A DNA stretch of 64,000 nucleotides. Source: an uncultured Rhodopila sp. Its GTDB lineage: Bacteria > Pseudomonadota > Alphaproteobacteria > Acetobacterales > Acetobacteraceae. The notes under the pieces are model-generated. The model worked only from the letters and a program-made list of their open reading frames with translations, was not told the DNA's origin and made no database searches. Location of the stretch: NCBI RefSeq assembly GCF_903944925.1, contig NZ_CAJATU010000089.1:1-64000 (forward strand), read 5' to 3'. A program made the translations under genes and the position numbers. Shown here piece after piece: positions 52,330 to 62,800 of the stretch. Position 1 is the stretch's first letter, and each line of letters begins with the position of its first letter.

Positions 52330-54762
52330 ATGACACGCGCTGTTGCCATCCTTATTTGCTTTCTCCTCGCCAGCCTCGCCGTGCCGGCGCCGGCGCAGAC
52401 GCCCGCGCATCAGGATGCTCCGGCATCCCCGCCCCCCGCTGCCGCCCCTGCCCCGCCCGCGCCGAGCGGCATCTCGGCAGATCAGGCGCGTGCGGCGCTG
52501 GACGTGCTGAACGACCCGGCCAAGCGGGCCGCTTTCGCCGCCACCCTGGGCGCGATTGTCAAGGCCCAGCCCGCCCAGCCGGGCGCGCCCGCAGCGCAGG
52601 GCCAACCTGCCGCGCCGGAAACCAAGGCGGAGGGAATTTCGATCCCGCTGGCGCCGGACAGTCTCGGCGCCCAGGTGCTGGTCTCGGCCTCCCAGTTCGT
52701 CAACAAGCTTGGCGATGAGGCGCTCGACGCGCTCGACACGGTGCAGAGCCTGCCGCTGCTCTATGGTTGGGCCGTAGTCATGGCGACCAACCCGGTCGCC
52801 CGTGACCTGCTGGCGGACGTCGCCTGGCGGGCCGCTCTCGCGCTGGCCTTCGCCGCGGCGGTGCAATACGCGCTACGCCGGGCCATGCGCCGCCCGATTC
52901 GCAAGCTGGAGGCGCTGGCCCCGGCGAAAACGGCTGAAGAACCCGACGAACCGGCCGCATCCGAGCTGCCGGAGGAGGCGGAAGCCGTCGCCCGCGCCGA
53001 GGCCGGCGATATCGAGGCGCCGATCGCGGACAGGCGGAGGCCATCAGCCTGGGTGTTCCTGCGCCGCGTGCCGCTGGTAGTCGGACGGCTGCTGCTCGAA
53101 CTGGTTCCCGTGCTGGCGATTGCCGTGACCGGGCACCTGTTCGCAGCTTCGGGGCTGGGCGGCCAGACGGTCAGCCGGCTGATCATCCTGGCGGTGATCG
53201 ATTCCTATGCCGTCTCCGCGGCGATCCTGTCCGTCACCCGGATGCTGCTGTCACCGGGATCCTCGCGCCTGCGCCTGTTCCATGTGCGCGACGACACTGC
53301 CGCTTACCTGACGCGCTGGACGCGCCGCCTCGTGCTGATCGCGGTGTTCGGCTACGCGATCGGGGAGGTCGGGCTGCTGCTCGGGCTGTCGGATGTGGCG
53401 CACGACCTGCTGCAAAAGTCCGTCGGGCTGGTGCTGCACATTTGCCTGGTGGTCATCATCGTCCAGAAGCGGCGCGCGGTGCGACGGTGGCTGCGTGCGC
53501 CTGACGGGGCGACCGGGGTGCCCGCCAGAGCGCGCAACCGCCTGGCGGCGATCTGGCACTGGATCGCCCTGTTCGTGGTAGCCTCGGTCTGGCTGGTCTA
53601 TGCGGTCGAGTTGCCGCACGGCTATGCCGAGGGGCTGCATTACTGCATCGTGACCGCGCTCGTGCTCATCGGCGCCCGCATCACGCTGCTGGTTCTGCTG
53701 GGCGCGGTTGACCGGTTGATGCGGCCCGCCGCGGACTCGTCAACGCCGTTTCCGGAGATGGAAGCAAGGCTGCGGATCTACCACCCGGCGGTCTCCGCCG
53801 CGTTGCGCCTGACGATCTATGTCCTGTGTTTCCTGGGCCTGTTGCAGCTGTACGGCCTGAACACCTTCCTGTGGCTGGTCGACAGCAGGCTCGGCCTGCG
53901 CATCCTGTCGGCCGTCGGCACGTTGGTGGCCACGATCGTGCTCGCCTTCGGCATCTGGGAGTTCGCCAATGCCGGCGTGGAGCGCCACCTGGATCGGCTG
54001 CAGCGCGAGGCTCAGATGGCCAAGTCGGCGCGGCTGCGCACGCTGCTGCCGCTGCTGCGCTCCAGCCTGCTGATCACCATCGCGGTCGTCGCCGGCCTGA
54101 CGATCCTCAGCGAGATCGGCATCAACATCGCCCCGCTGCTGGCCGGCGCCGGCATCATCGGCGTAGCCATCGGCTTTGGTTCGCAGAAGCTGGTGCAGGA
54201 CCTGATCACAGGCATTTTCCTGCTGCTGGAGAACGCCATGCAAGTCGGCGACACGGTGACGGTATCGGGCCTGACCGGCGTGGTCGAGGCGCTTTCGGTG
54301 CGTACCATCCGGCTGCGCGCCGGCGACGGATCGGTTCACATCATCCCGTTCAGCTCCGTCACCAGTGTCACCAACGTCAACCGCGGGCTGGGCAACGCCT
54401 CCGTCAACGTCAGCGTTGCCTATGACGAGGACACCGATCGAGTCTGTGCGGAGTTGAAATCGATCGTGGCGGGGATGCGGGCCGATCCGACTTTGTCCGC
54501 GATGATGCTGAGCGATTTGCAGCTTTGGGGGGTCGACAAGGTGGACGGCGCCTCGGTGACCATCGCCGGGCAAATCGTCTGCACCGATTCCGGTCGCTGG
54601 GCGGTGCAGCGGGAATTCAACCGCAGGATGAAGCGGCGCTTCCAGGAGATCGGGATCAGGGTCTTTAATCCGTGCCAGACTCTCAGCTTCGCGGCACCAT
54701 TCCCGGGGGGCGCCCCTGCCGGAAAGGCGGACGACAATGGACAGGCTCAGGCCGCTAACTGA
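52330..54762 (+). CDS. MscS-family mechanosensitive channel, large type
   Basis: An 810-residue protein. A signal peptide (MTRAVAILICFLLASLAVPAPAQ) is followed by an Ala/Pro-rich periplasmic part. About ten membrane segments span roughly 145-620. The MscS core follows: LLAGAGIIGVAIGFGSQKLVQD (pore helix TM3, Gly/Ala-rich), then NAMQVGDTVTVSGLTGVVEALSVRTIRLR, and a C-terminal vestibule domain. The size is like YbdG/MscK-type relatives. It releases solutes on membrane tension. The dioxygenase gene downstream overlaps its end by 26 bp. Confidence 0.88.
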   Translation: MTRAVAILICFLLASLAVPAPAQTPAHQDAPASPPPAAAPAPPAPSGISADQARAALDVLNDPAKRAAFAATLGAIVKAQPAQPGAPAAQGQPAAPETKAEGISIPLAPDSLGAQVLVSASQFVNKLGDEALDALDTVQSLPLLYGWAVVMATNPVARDLLADVAWRAALALAFAAAVQYALRRAMRRPIRKLEALAPAKTAEEPDEPAASELPEEAEAVARAEAGDIEAPIADRRRPSAWVFLRRVPLVVGRLLLELVPVLAIAVTGHLFAASGLGGQTVSRLIILAVIDSYAVSAAILSVTRMLLSPGSSRLRLFHVRDDTAAYLTRWTRRLVLIAVFGYAIGEVGLLLGLSDVAHDLLQKSVGLVLHICLVVIIVQKRRAVRRWLRAPDGATGVPARARNRLAAIWHWIALFVVASVWLVYAVELPHGYAEGLHYCIVTALVLIGARITLLVLLGAVDRLMRPAADSSTPFPEMEARLRIYHPAVSAALRLTIYVLCFLGLLQLYGLNTFLWLVDSRLGLRILSAVGTLVATIVLAFGIWEFANAGVERHLDRLQREAQMAKSARLRTLLPLLRSSLLITIAVVAGLTILSEIGINIAPLLAGAGIIGVAIGFGSQKLVQDLITGIFLLLENAMQVGDTVTVSGLTGVVEALSVRTIRLRAGDGSVHIIPFSSVTSVTNVNRGLGNASVNVSVAYDEDTDRVCAELKSIVAGMRADPTLSAMMLSDLQLWGVDKVDGASVTIAGQIVCTDSGRWAVQREFNRRMKRRFQEIGIRVFNPCQTLSFAAPFPGGAPAGKADDNGQAQAAN

Positions 54763-55447
54763 TTCGCTCCGTGCCGAGGGCTACCGGTTCGTCGAGGCCG
54801 CGGGCATGCACGCCTTGCTGGAACAGAGCGGACCATTGACCGATTGGGCAGCGTTCGCGGCGAGCTGGGATGATCTCGGGCGGGATACCTACATGGCGGA
54901 CGGCGGCCGCTACCGGAAGCGGCGGCACGCGGTGTTTTCGGTGGGGCACGACGGGATCGTCCGGCAACCGGCGCAGCCGCACTACCAGAGCCGTGACTAC
55001 AACACATTGAACGGCGGCATCGAGCGTTGGTTCGAACCGGTGACTGAGAGCGTCGGCTCGGGTGCGGTGCTGACAACCGTTTTGACATTCTGCCGCGACC
55101 TGTTCAGCCGGTTGACTGCGGCGGACGCCTGGCATGTCGAGGTGCATCAATTCCGTATCGAAGCGCGCAGCGGCGAGGCGGGACGGCCGACGCCCGAGGG
55201 GATGCATCGCGATGGCGTTGACTATGTCCTGGTGCTGCTGGTGGACCGGCGCAACATCGCCAGCGGGGTGACCTCGGTGCACGATCCGGCAGGGCGCGAA
55301 CTGGGGCATTTCACATTGACCCAGCCGTTCGATGCGGCCCTGGTGGACGATGCGCGGGTGATGCACGGCGTGACGCCGGTCGAACCGCTGGACCCGGCCG
55401 AACCGGGTCACCGCGATGTGCTGGTGGTGACGTTCAGGAGGGAGTAG
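54737..55447 (+). CDS. 2OG-Fe(II) dioxygenase (PF10014-type, amino-acid hydroxylase-like)
   Basis: A 236-residue enzyme with iron ligands in GMHRDGVDYV (His and Asp) and VMHGVTPV (His), plus Arg in RDVLVVTF for 2-oxoglutarate. The YNTLNGGIERWFEP and HVEVHQFRI blocks match the family that includes isoleucine dioxygenase and BsmA. Free amino-acid hydroxylation is the known role of studied members; the substrate here is unknown. It starts inside the end of the channel gene (26 bp overlap), so they are likely co-translated. Confidence 0.8.
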   Translation: MDRLRPLTDSLRAEGYRFVEAAGMHALLEQSGPLTDWAAFAASWDDLGRDTYMADGGRYRKRRHAVFSVGHDGIVRQPAQPHYQSRDYNTLNGGIERWFEPVTESVGSGAVLTTVLTFCRDLFSRLTAADAWHVEVHQFRIEARSGEAGRPTPEGMHRDGVDYVLVLLVDRRNIASGVTSVHDPAGRELGHFTLTQPFDAALVDDARVMHGVTPVEPLDPAEPGHRDVLVVTFRRE

Positions 55448-55526
55448 AAAGGACACCTTGAAAGAAACGCGCCCGTTCGGCCGTTCCGTAGCTAACTCCG
55501 AAAACGGTGCCCCGCCCGGCGGAAGC

Positions 55527-56335
55527 TCAGGCCGTAGATGACCAGGCCTCGCGATGGGTGCACAGCACGTACATCAAGGAAATCGAGGGCTTGTCAGGTG
55601 GCATGCGGTACATCCGGTCTTCCGCCGGCTGCATCCTGTCCCATTGCGGGAGCACGTCGCCGCCGAGTTCACGGAGGGAGTCGATGCGCAGTCCCGTTTG
55701 TACAAGGATAGTAACGACTTCACCCAGCGGATGGTTCCATTGCACCGTCGGAGTCGCGGCGGCCGGGATCGTCGTGTCCGCATAACTGACGCCGCCGCCT
55801 TCGCGATATCCCTCCGGTGGACTGAAGTAGTCGTCGCGGATTGTGATGTCGTCCGGCGCCCCGCCCTCGATCATCTATTTCGCCGGATGGAATGCGAACA
55901 AGTCGAATTGGCCGCCTGGACGCAGCAGGTCGCGTATCACCTCCGCCCATTGTTTCATATCCGGAAGCCAACACCGCGCGCCCACGCCGGTATAGACGAT
56001 GTCGAACATGGCATGGTTCAACGCAGCCGGAGCATCATAGACGTCCGACGCAACAAATCTGGGGTCCAGGCCGATGTCGCGTGCAAGCCCGCTCGCGGCC
56101 TGCACCGCCGGCTCGGAAAAATCCAGTCCGGTCACGCGGGCGCCGAGCCTGGCCCGGGATAATGTATCCAGTCCGATGTGGCATTGAGGTGGACAAGGTC
56201 TTTGCCCCTGACATCGCCCACGTCCGCGATCTCAAACGGCCGCAGGGTCATCCGGCCAGCCTTGAAGCGGGGAATATCGTAGTTTCGGGACGCCGGATGG
56301 AGCGGCGCTTCATGCCAGGACGGTTGGTCGCTCAT
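55527..56335 (-). pseudogene. Broken SAM-dependent methyltransferase gene
   Basis: The start (MSDQPSWHEAPLHPASRNYD, AAAGGA upstream) is intact. After VRGKDLVHL one base seems lost near 56186; the shifted frame restores QCHIGLDTLSRARLGARV, joining TGLDFSEPAVQAA (SAM-binding motif). The frame then meets TAG (55875-55877) after FAFHPAK and continues in the same frame as MIEGGAPDDITIRDDYFSPP to SISLMYVLCTHREAW. One frameshift and one nonsense codon split a class I methyltransferase of about 269 residues. Confidence 0.75.
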
Positions 56336-56392
56336 CGGCCGGTCCTTTCAGTTTATGCCAACAGCATAGCCGGTCCGGTCCGGAGCACGACG

Positions 56393-57298
56393 CTACCGCT
56401 CCGCCATCCACCCCGGACCGATCCGCCGCGCCTCCGTTACCAGCGCCGCGGTCAGCGGAGTCAGCGGCTCCCTCTGCGGATACACCAACCCGATCGTCGG
56501 CGGCGGCGGCCCCGCCGGTTCGGCGATCGGGATCGCCCGCACCGGCCCGGGCAAGCCCATCGTCTCCGCCAGCACCGCCGGCATGACGCTGGCCCACCGC
56601 CCGGTGCGAACATGCGAATACAGCAGCACCATCGAGTTCGACTGCAATGTCGGCGCCGGTTCCACCCCCGCCTCGCGCAGCCGCCGATCGATGATGCGAC
56701 GGTTCTGCATGTCGGGGGTCAGCAGGCACAGCGGCACCCTCGCCACCTCCGCCCACGTCACCTCCTCCCTCTCGCCCAGCGGCCGATCGGCTGCAATCAG
56801 AAGGCAGTAGCGTTCATGATACAAAGGCACGGAACGCGCCCGGCCGAGCGGTTCGTTATCGACATAGGTCAATCCCGCCTCGATCTCCAGGTTGTCCAGC
56901 ATGGTCAGGATCTCGAACGAGTTCCGCGAAAATATCGTGAACAGAACCTCCGGATGCGCCGCATGCAGCGGAGTGGTCAGCGCCGAGACAATCGGCAGCG
57001 CCGTCGGCACCGCGGCGATGCGCAGATGCCCCGCCAGGCCGCGCTTAAGCGCCCGGATCTCGCCCCGCATCGCCCGGTAATCGCCGACGATGCGGCGTGC
57101 CCAATCCAGCACGCGCAGCCCCTCCGGCGTGAACCCGATGAAGCGGGATTGCCGTTGCACCAGCAGGACTCCAAGCCCTTCCTCCAGGCTTTTCAGCCCG
57201 GCGGACAGCGTCGGCTGCGTCACCCCGCAGGCATCGGCGGCGCGGCCGAAATGCTGTTCCTTCGCCAGCGCCAGCAGCATGTCGAGTTTGTCGATCAT
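56393..57298 (-). CDS. LysR family transcriptional regulator
   Basis: A 301-residue regulator starting MIDKLDMLLALAKEQHFGRAA (AGGA upstream of ATG 57298). The winged helix-turn-helix reads FGRAADACGVTQPTLSAGLKSLEE (about 17-40). The effector domain has GHLRIAAVPTAL, GLTYVDNEPLGRARSVPLYHERY and LCLLTPDMQNRRIIDRRL. I recall close relatives beside formate dehydrogenase genes (fds operons), but none are here. Downstream is the broken methyltransferase; upstream, on the same strand, is the protease gene. Confidence 0.85.
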   Translation of the reverse strand: MIDKLDMLLALAKEQHFGRAADACGVTQPTLSAGLKSLEEGLGVLLVQRQSRFIGFTPEGLRVLDWARRIVGDYRAMRGEIRALKRGLAGHLRIAAVPTALPIVSALTTPLHAAHPEVLFTIFSRNSFEILTMLDNLEIEAGLTYVDNEPLGRARSVPLYHERYCLLIAADRPLGEREEVTWAEVARVPLCLLTPDMQNRRIIDRRLREAGVEPAPTLQSNSMVLLYSHVRTGRWASVMPAVLAETMGLPGPVRAIPIAEPAGPPPPTIGLVYPQREPLTPLTAALVTEARRIGPGWMAER

Positions 57299-57383
57299 TA
57301 TTCCTGTCCGTCGTGACAGCGACGCTCCGGCCCCCTCCTCGTCATGCCGGCGGCGCACAGCTCAATGTCTGCGCAGACCGATA

Positions 57384-58295
57384 TTACTCCTCGCCCGGGC
57401 GGGAAACGAAGACCTGGCGGTTGCGGAAGGATATCCAGACGCGGCGCCCTTGCAGGAACTGCTCGCCGATAAGCGCATCGCCGATGCCGGCTTCGGACAA
57501 CTGGATAGCCATCAGCGGCGCGACCTGCAAAGTAGGCCCGATGCGGAGCTGCTTGAAGCGGTGGAGGTAGGCGGTGGCCTCGTTCGGCCCGATGCCGTGC
57601 TGGCGAACTTTGGCATCGGCAGCCAGGGACTGCTCGTTCAGGCCCATGCGCCGCGCCATGTCCGCGCCGATGACATTGCGCCCCGCCCCGGTATCCAGGA
57701 TCGCCATCCCTGCCACGTTATCCAGCTCGATCGGCAGCAGCAGGCGGTCCTTGCGCGCACCGACTCCCGGAATCTCCACGGAAGGCTCGGTCCACGGTGG
57801 AGCGGAGGCTGAACATTGCCGGGCACGATACAGCGTCAGCGCGCCGTGCGGCACGTCGATATCCAGGTCGAACGCCAGCAGAATGTCGGCACCGAGCAGT
57901 CCGTCGGCGTTCAGGCCATGCTCGCTTTTTAGCGTGAACGTGCCCACGGCAACCCGTTCGACCGGAAAATGCACGCCGCCCAGCACAAGCCGATCGAGAT
58001 CGGCGTCCATGGTGACCGTACGGCCACCAATTCCGAGCGAATGGGTCCGGTAGCGCGGGTCGTGCGGCAATCCTAACCGCTCGGCCGCCGCATCGCTCAG
58101 CGTGGTACGTTCCGCGCCGCTATCGACCACGAGATGGACCCACTTGCCGTTGATACCAGCGGGGACCACCAGCAGGTGGTCCTGCACCTTCAACGGGATC
58201 TGGGCGATCAGAGAAAGGGAACAATCGGCCTGTGTCGGGCCGCAGCGTGACAGCAGAAGCAACAGGACGAGGCCGAACGCGCGGCGGAAAAGCAT
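57384..58295 (-). CDS. Retropepsin-like aspartic protease, two-domain, exported
   Basis: A 303-residue protein with a hydrophobic N-terminal signal (AFGLVLLLLLSRC). Two protease half-domains each carry an active-site loop: VDSGAERTTLS and LDTGAGRNVIG. Flap-like strands (GIGGRTVTMDADLDRLVLGG and LLGADILLAFDLDI) match the family. Having both halves in one chain suggests a single-chain dimer. Start ATG 58295 has GAAGGTG upstream. The target is unknown. Confidence 0.8.
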   Translation of the reverse strand: MLFRRAFGLVLLLLLSRCGPTQADCSLSLIAQIPLKVQDHLLVVPAGINGKWVHLVVDSGAERTTLSDAAAERLGLPHDPRYRTHSLGIGGRTVTMDADLDRLVLGGVHFPVERVAVGTFTLKSEHGLNADGLLGADILLAFDLDIDVPHGALTLYRARQCSASAPPWTEPSVEIPGVGARKDRLLLPIELDNVAGMAILDTGAGRNVIGADMARRMGLNEQSLAADAKVRQHGIGPNEATAYLHRFKQLRIGPTLQVAPLMAIQLSEAGIGDALIGEQFLQGRRVWISFRNRQVFVSRPGEE

Positions 58296-58610
58296 GGGCT
58301 GGGCACCTTCGGTCTCGAGTCGCAGGAGACCATGGCACACGCGGCGCGTCGTTTCCAAACCATTTCATTAACTAAGGGATCTCCGTCGTTGACGGATCAG
58401 GCCTCGGCGGCACCTTTATCGGCGAGTTCGATGCCGCTGGGCCACCGCCCATGGCGACCGGCGCAAACCCGTCAAACTTCCAGCGGAGTTCCTGCCCTTC
58501 CTCCCGGGCATGGACTCGGCAAGGATCATTGCTTCCATACCACGCTCATCCCGGAATTGTCGCCGCTCCGCCGCGGGTGCTAAATCCGCCAACCCAACCA
58601 GGAGAACCTC
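58296..58610. promoter_or_regulatory. Divergent intergenic region between the protease and DUF1330 genes
   Basis: No gene is supported in these 315 bp. An AT-richer segment near 58358-58380 (CCATTTCATTAACTAAGG) could hold a promoter for the protease. The right part is GC-rich, with CCAGGAGAACCTC as the ribosome site of the next gene. Confidence 0.35.
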
Positions 58611-58901
58611 ATGGCCAAGACTTACTGGATCGCCACCTACCGCGCGATTAGCGACCCCGACAAACTCGCCGCCTACGCGAAGCTCGGCGGCCCCGCGATC
58701 GCCGCCGGCGGCGGCACGTTTCTTGTGCGCGGCACGCCGGTCAAGACCTACGAGGCGGGCCTGAACCAGCGCACCGTGGTCATCGTGTTCGACAGCCTGG
58801 AACAGGCAACCGCGACACACGACAGCCCGGCCTACCAAGCGGCCCTCGCTGCGCTCGGCGACGGGGCCGAGCGCGACATCAGGCTGGTCGAGGGCGTCTG
58901 A
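58611..58901 (+). CDS. DUF1330 domain protein
   Basis: A 96-residue protein starting MAKTYWIATYRAISDPDKLAAYAK. It has the DUF1330 ferredoxin-like fold pattern, GGGTFLVRGTPVKTYEAG and VVIVFDSLEQATATHDSPAYQAA. These dimeric proteins have no settled biochemical role. CAGGAGAACCTC precedes the ATG. Its stop abuts the stop of the convergent metallo-hydrolase gene. Confidence 0.88.
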   Translation: MAKTYWIATYRAISDPDKLAAYAKLGGPAIAAGGGTFLVRGTPVKTYEAGLNQRTVVIVFDSLEQATATHDSPAYQAALAALGDGAERDIRLVEGV

Positions 58902-59780
58902 TCAGCCGCTGATATACTCGCATTTGAACCCGTCGCCCCACCGCCTGATGTATCCGCGGGATGGCGACGGGAAATGCGCGAAGCAGCACTGCGTATCCGT
59001 ATCGCAATAGGTCTCCAGGAACTTCCGCCGCGTCGCCGAGCTTTGGATCGGATCATAGTCGATCCGCATCGCCAGGTCGGTCCACTTCGCCTGCAACGGC
59101 GTATGAATCAGGTCGCCGGTGATCACCGCGTCCCGGCCGCGCTTGCCGAGTGTCACCGCGAAATGATCGATCGTGTGGCCCGGCGTCGGGATCAGCGAGA
59201 CCACGTCGTTCAAAGAATAATCGCTGGTTACCAGTTCGCAGCGCTTCGCCTCGACGATCGGGATGACGCTGTCCAGGATTGGCGGCACCGTCGCCTTGTC
59301 ATTCTCCGCCAGCCAGAAATCCAGTTCCTGCTTCGAAAACAGATACCGCGCATTCGGGAATGTCGGCACCCAGCGCCCGTTCTCCAGCCGCGTGTTCCAG
59401 CCGACATGATCGACATGAAGATGCGTGCAAAGAACGAAATCGATATCGGCGACGGTCAAGCCGACCTCCGCCAGTCCCTGCATGAAGACGTTGTCCGTCT
59501 TCTTATGCCAGATTGGCCGCAGCGGACGATCCTTGTCGTTGCCGACGCAACTATCCACCAGGATGATGTGGCGGCCGGTGCGAACGATATAGGACTGGAA
59601 GCACAGCACCAGACGGTCCTGCTCATCCAGTGCGAGCGGGTCCCGCATCCAGCTCCGGCTTTCGTCCAGCCGCTGCGGCGTCAGCGTCGGCAGGAACTCC
59701 AGCGCCGGCGTGAAGCCGCATTCCATCTCGATGATCCGGTGGACGGTCATGTCGCCGAGCTTGAATGTTGTCGTTGCCAT
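58902..59780 (-). CDS. MBL-fold metallo-hydrolase
   Basis: A 292-residue metallo-beta-lactamase-fold protein. The metal motif is CTHLHVDHVGW (HxHxDH), with later ligands in TPGHTIDH (His) and ITGDLIH (Asp). It resembles the N-acyl-homoserine lactonase-like and YtnP-type hydrolases, but a lactonase role cannot be assigned by eye. No signal peptide. It ends against the DUF1330 gene. Confidence 0.85.
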   Translation of the reverse strand: MATTTFKLGDMTVHRIIEMECGFTPALEFLPTLTPQRLDESRSWMRDPLALDEQDRLVLCFQSYIVRTGRHIILVDSCVGNDKDRPLRPIWHKKTDNVFMQGLAEVGLTVADIDFVLCTHLHVDHVGWNTRLENGRWVPTFPNARYLFSKQELDFWLAENDKATVPPILDSVIPIVEAKRCELVTSDYSLNDVVSLIPTPGHTIDHFAVTLGKRGRDAVITGDLIHTPLQAKWTDLAMRIDYDPIQSSATRRKFLETYCDTDTQCCFAHFPSPSRGYIRRWGDGFKCEYISG

Positions 59781-59845
59781 TCGGTTCGCTCCCTGGTTCC
59801 GATGCCAGCACGTTAACCCCGGTTCGGCGGCTCGACAAACCGCGT

Positions 59846-62800
59846 TCAGCCGATGGACATCAGGCTGGCGTTGCCTCCCGCCGCAGCCGTGTTGGTGGAT
59901 ATCGAACGCTCCTCCAGCAACCGGTTCAGGTCGTAATCGTCTCCGGCGGCCTGGACCTGGACCAGCGGTCCGTCGCGCTCGGCCATCCGGCGGTTCAAAG
60001 CGATCAGCGCATCGGCACCGCCATCGAACAGCACCGCCTTCAGGTCATGCACGTCATCCAGGGTCTCGACCTTATCGATTCGTCGGGCAAGCTCGGGCGG
60101 CAGACCCGCCAGGATACCGAGCGCCGGATGACTGCTTTCCAGAACGACAATATTCCCGGTGGCGAGAATGGCACCGATCTGCAGCAACAGGCCTGCTTCG
60201 GTTCCAGAGATGGCTGCGACCCTTCCCCTTGGCCGCAGCACATAGATGTTGCGCTCGCCTACCGGACCGGGCAGCTCCATGATCGCGCCAACAGCAGACC
60301 GTGACAGGTAGCCGGCACAGCGTTCCGCCTCGGCCAGCCAGCCCCGCGCTCGCAGCCAGGCTGCAAACCGCCGAGCAACCACATCCTCCAGACCGCTTAC
60401 TCCGTCGAACGCGGCCTGGCGGGGCGCGCTGCACAGCCGCGCCAGATACAGCGGACCGCCCGCCTTTGGGCCGGTGCCCGACAAGCCGCAACCGCCGAAC
60501 GGCTGCACGCCAACCACCGCCCCGATAATGTTCCTGTTGATGTAAATGTTACCGGCATGGACCCGATCGGCGACCCGCGCGATCGTCTCATCGATGCGGG
60601 TGTGCAGCCCGAAGGTCAGGCCGTAGCCTGACGCGTTGATGTCGTCGATCAGGCGGTCGAGATTTTCCCGGTGGTAGCGCAGCACGTGCAGCACCGGCCC
60701 GAACACCTCCCGCTCGACATCGGAGATCCGGTTTATCTCGATGATCGCCGGGGCCACGAACGTTCCGTGGATAGTGCAAGGGGGTAGCGGCAATGCCTCA
60801 ACAGTGTGCCCGCGCGCCCGCATCGACCGGATGTGCTGCTCGATCCTGTCGCGCGCTTCCTCCGAAATGACCGGGCCGACGTCGACGGACAGCCGATCGG
60901 GGCTGCCGATATCCAACTCTGCCATGGCGCCTTTCAGCATGGAAACAATGCGGTCGGCCGCGTCTTCCTGAAGGCATAGGATGCGCAACGCGGAACAGCG
61001 CTGGCCGGCGGAGTCGAACGCCGAAGCGATCACGTCTGCAACCACCTGCTCCGCCAACGCGGACGAATCCACAACCATCGCATTCAGCCCGCCGGTTTCG
61101 GCGATCAGCGGGATCGGCTGTCCCGACCCCGTCAGCCGATGCGCAAGTTGCCGGTGGATCAGGCGCGCAACCTCGAATGAGCCGGTGAACACCACCCCCT
61201 GCACGCGGGAATCTGAGACCAGCGCACGGCCGACATCGCCATCACCCGGCAGAAGCTGCAGGACGTTGGCGGGAATGCCCACTTCATGCAGCAGGCGGAC
61301 GGCCTCGGCGGCGATCAGCGGGGTTTCCTCCGCCGATTTAGCCAGTACCGTGTTGCCGACGGCAAGAGCGGCGGCAACCTGGCCGGTGAAGATTGCCAAG
61401 GGAAAGTTCCACGGCGATATGCAGGCGACCAGACCGAGCGGCGTTCCGCCGTGCGCAAGCACAGCCTGTTGCGCGTAGTAACGCAGGAAATCGACTGCCT
61501 CCCGCACTTCGGCGACCGCATTGGCAAAGGACTTTCCCGCTTCCCGCACAATCAGCCCGATCAGCACGGGCATCCGCGCTTCCATCGCATCGGCGGCACG
61601 CTTCAGGCAGGCGGCACGATCGGCGGCGGTGACTGCGGCCCATGCGGGCGCAGCAGCAACCGAGGCCGCCAGCGCTGCGTCAACGTCCCTCGGCAGGGCC
61701 TCGCGAACAAGCCCCACGACATCCCGCCGATCGGCCGGGTTAAGCACAGGGCGCATCTCCGCCGCTCCGCTACCGGAGGTCCAAACACCATTTGCGGCCA
61801 ATGCCGCGGCCAGCGTCGCCAAGCTGTCCTCGTTCGACAGATCAAGACCGATCGCGTTTGGCCGCTGCGGCCCATATAGGTCGCGCGGCAACACGATCCG
61901 TGCATGCGGCCCGCCGCAAGGGTTCATCACCTGAACAGCGGCTACCGGATCGGCGATCAGCGCCTCAACCGGCACCCGGGCGTCGGCGATACGGTTCACA
62001 AACGACGAGTTGGCGCCGTTCTCCAGCAAACGCCGCACCAGGTAGGCGAGCAGCGTCTCATGCGATCCGACCGGCGCGTAGATCCGGCATGGCCGCCCGA
62101 GTCTTTCCGGTCCAACAACTTCGTCATACAGCGGTTCGCCCATGCCGTGCAGGCACTGGAACTCGTAGTCGCCGAAGCGGAACTCCGGGCCGGCCATCTC
62201 CATCACCGCCGCCACCGTCTGGGCGTTGTGTGTCGCGAACTGTGGAAACACCGCATCCCGCGCGGCGAGCAGTTTGCGGGCGCCGGCGAGATAGGAGACG
62301 TCGGTGTGCAGCTTGCGGGTAAACACCGGGAAGCCCGGCAACCCATCGACCTGGGCGCGCTTGATCTCGGTGTCCCAATACGCCCCCTTAACCAGGCGCA
62401 GCATGATCCTGTGTCCGCTACGGCGCGCCAGATCGACGATCCAGTCGATCACGAAGGGGCACCGCTTGCCATAGGCCTGAACCACGAAGCCGATACCGTC
62501 CCATCCGGCCAGGTCCGGGTCCAGCGCCAGTTCCTCCAGCAAATCCAGCGACAGTTCCAGCCGATCGGCTTCTTCCGCGTCGATGTTGAGGCCGATGTCG
62601 TAGCGCGCGGCCAGCAATGCCAGGCCCTTCAGGCGTGGCAGCAGCTCCGTCATCACCCGCTCCCGCTTGGCGCGGCAGTAACGCGGGTGCAGGGCCGACA
62701 GCTTGATCGAAATCCCCGGCGCTTCGTAGATCCCCCGCCCGGCGGCGACGCGGCCGATGGCATGGACCGCGGCCTCGTAGTCCGCGAGGTAGCGCGCGGC

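Noticed and set aside
55875-55877. In-frame TAG read as pyrrolysine in the methyltransferase
   Set aside because: The family is not a pyrrolysine methyltransferase and the same gene has a frameshift.
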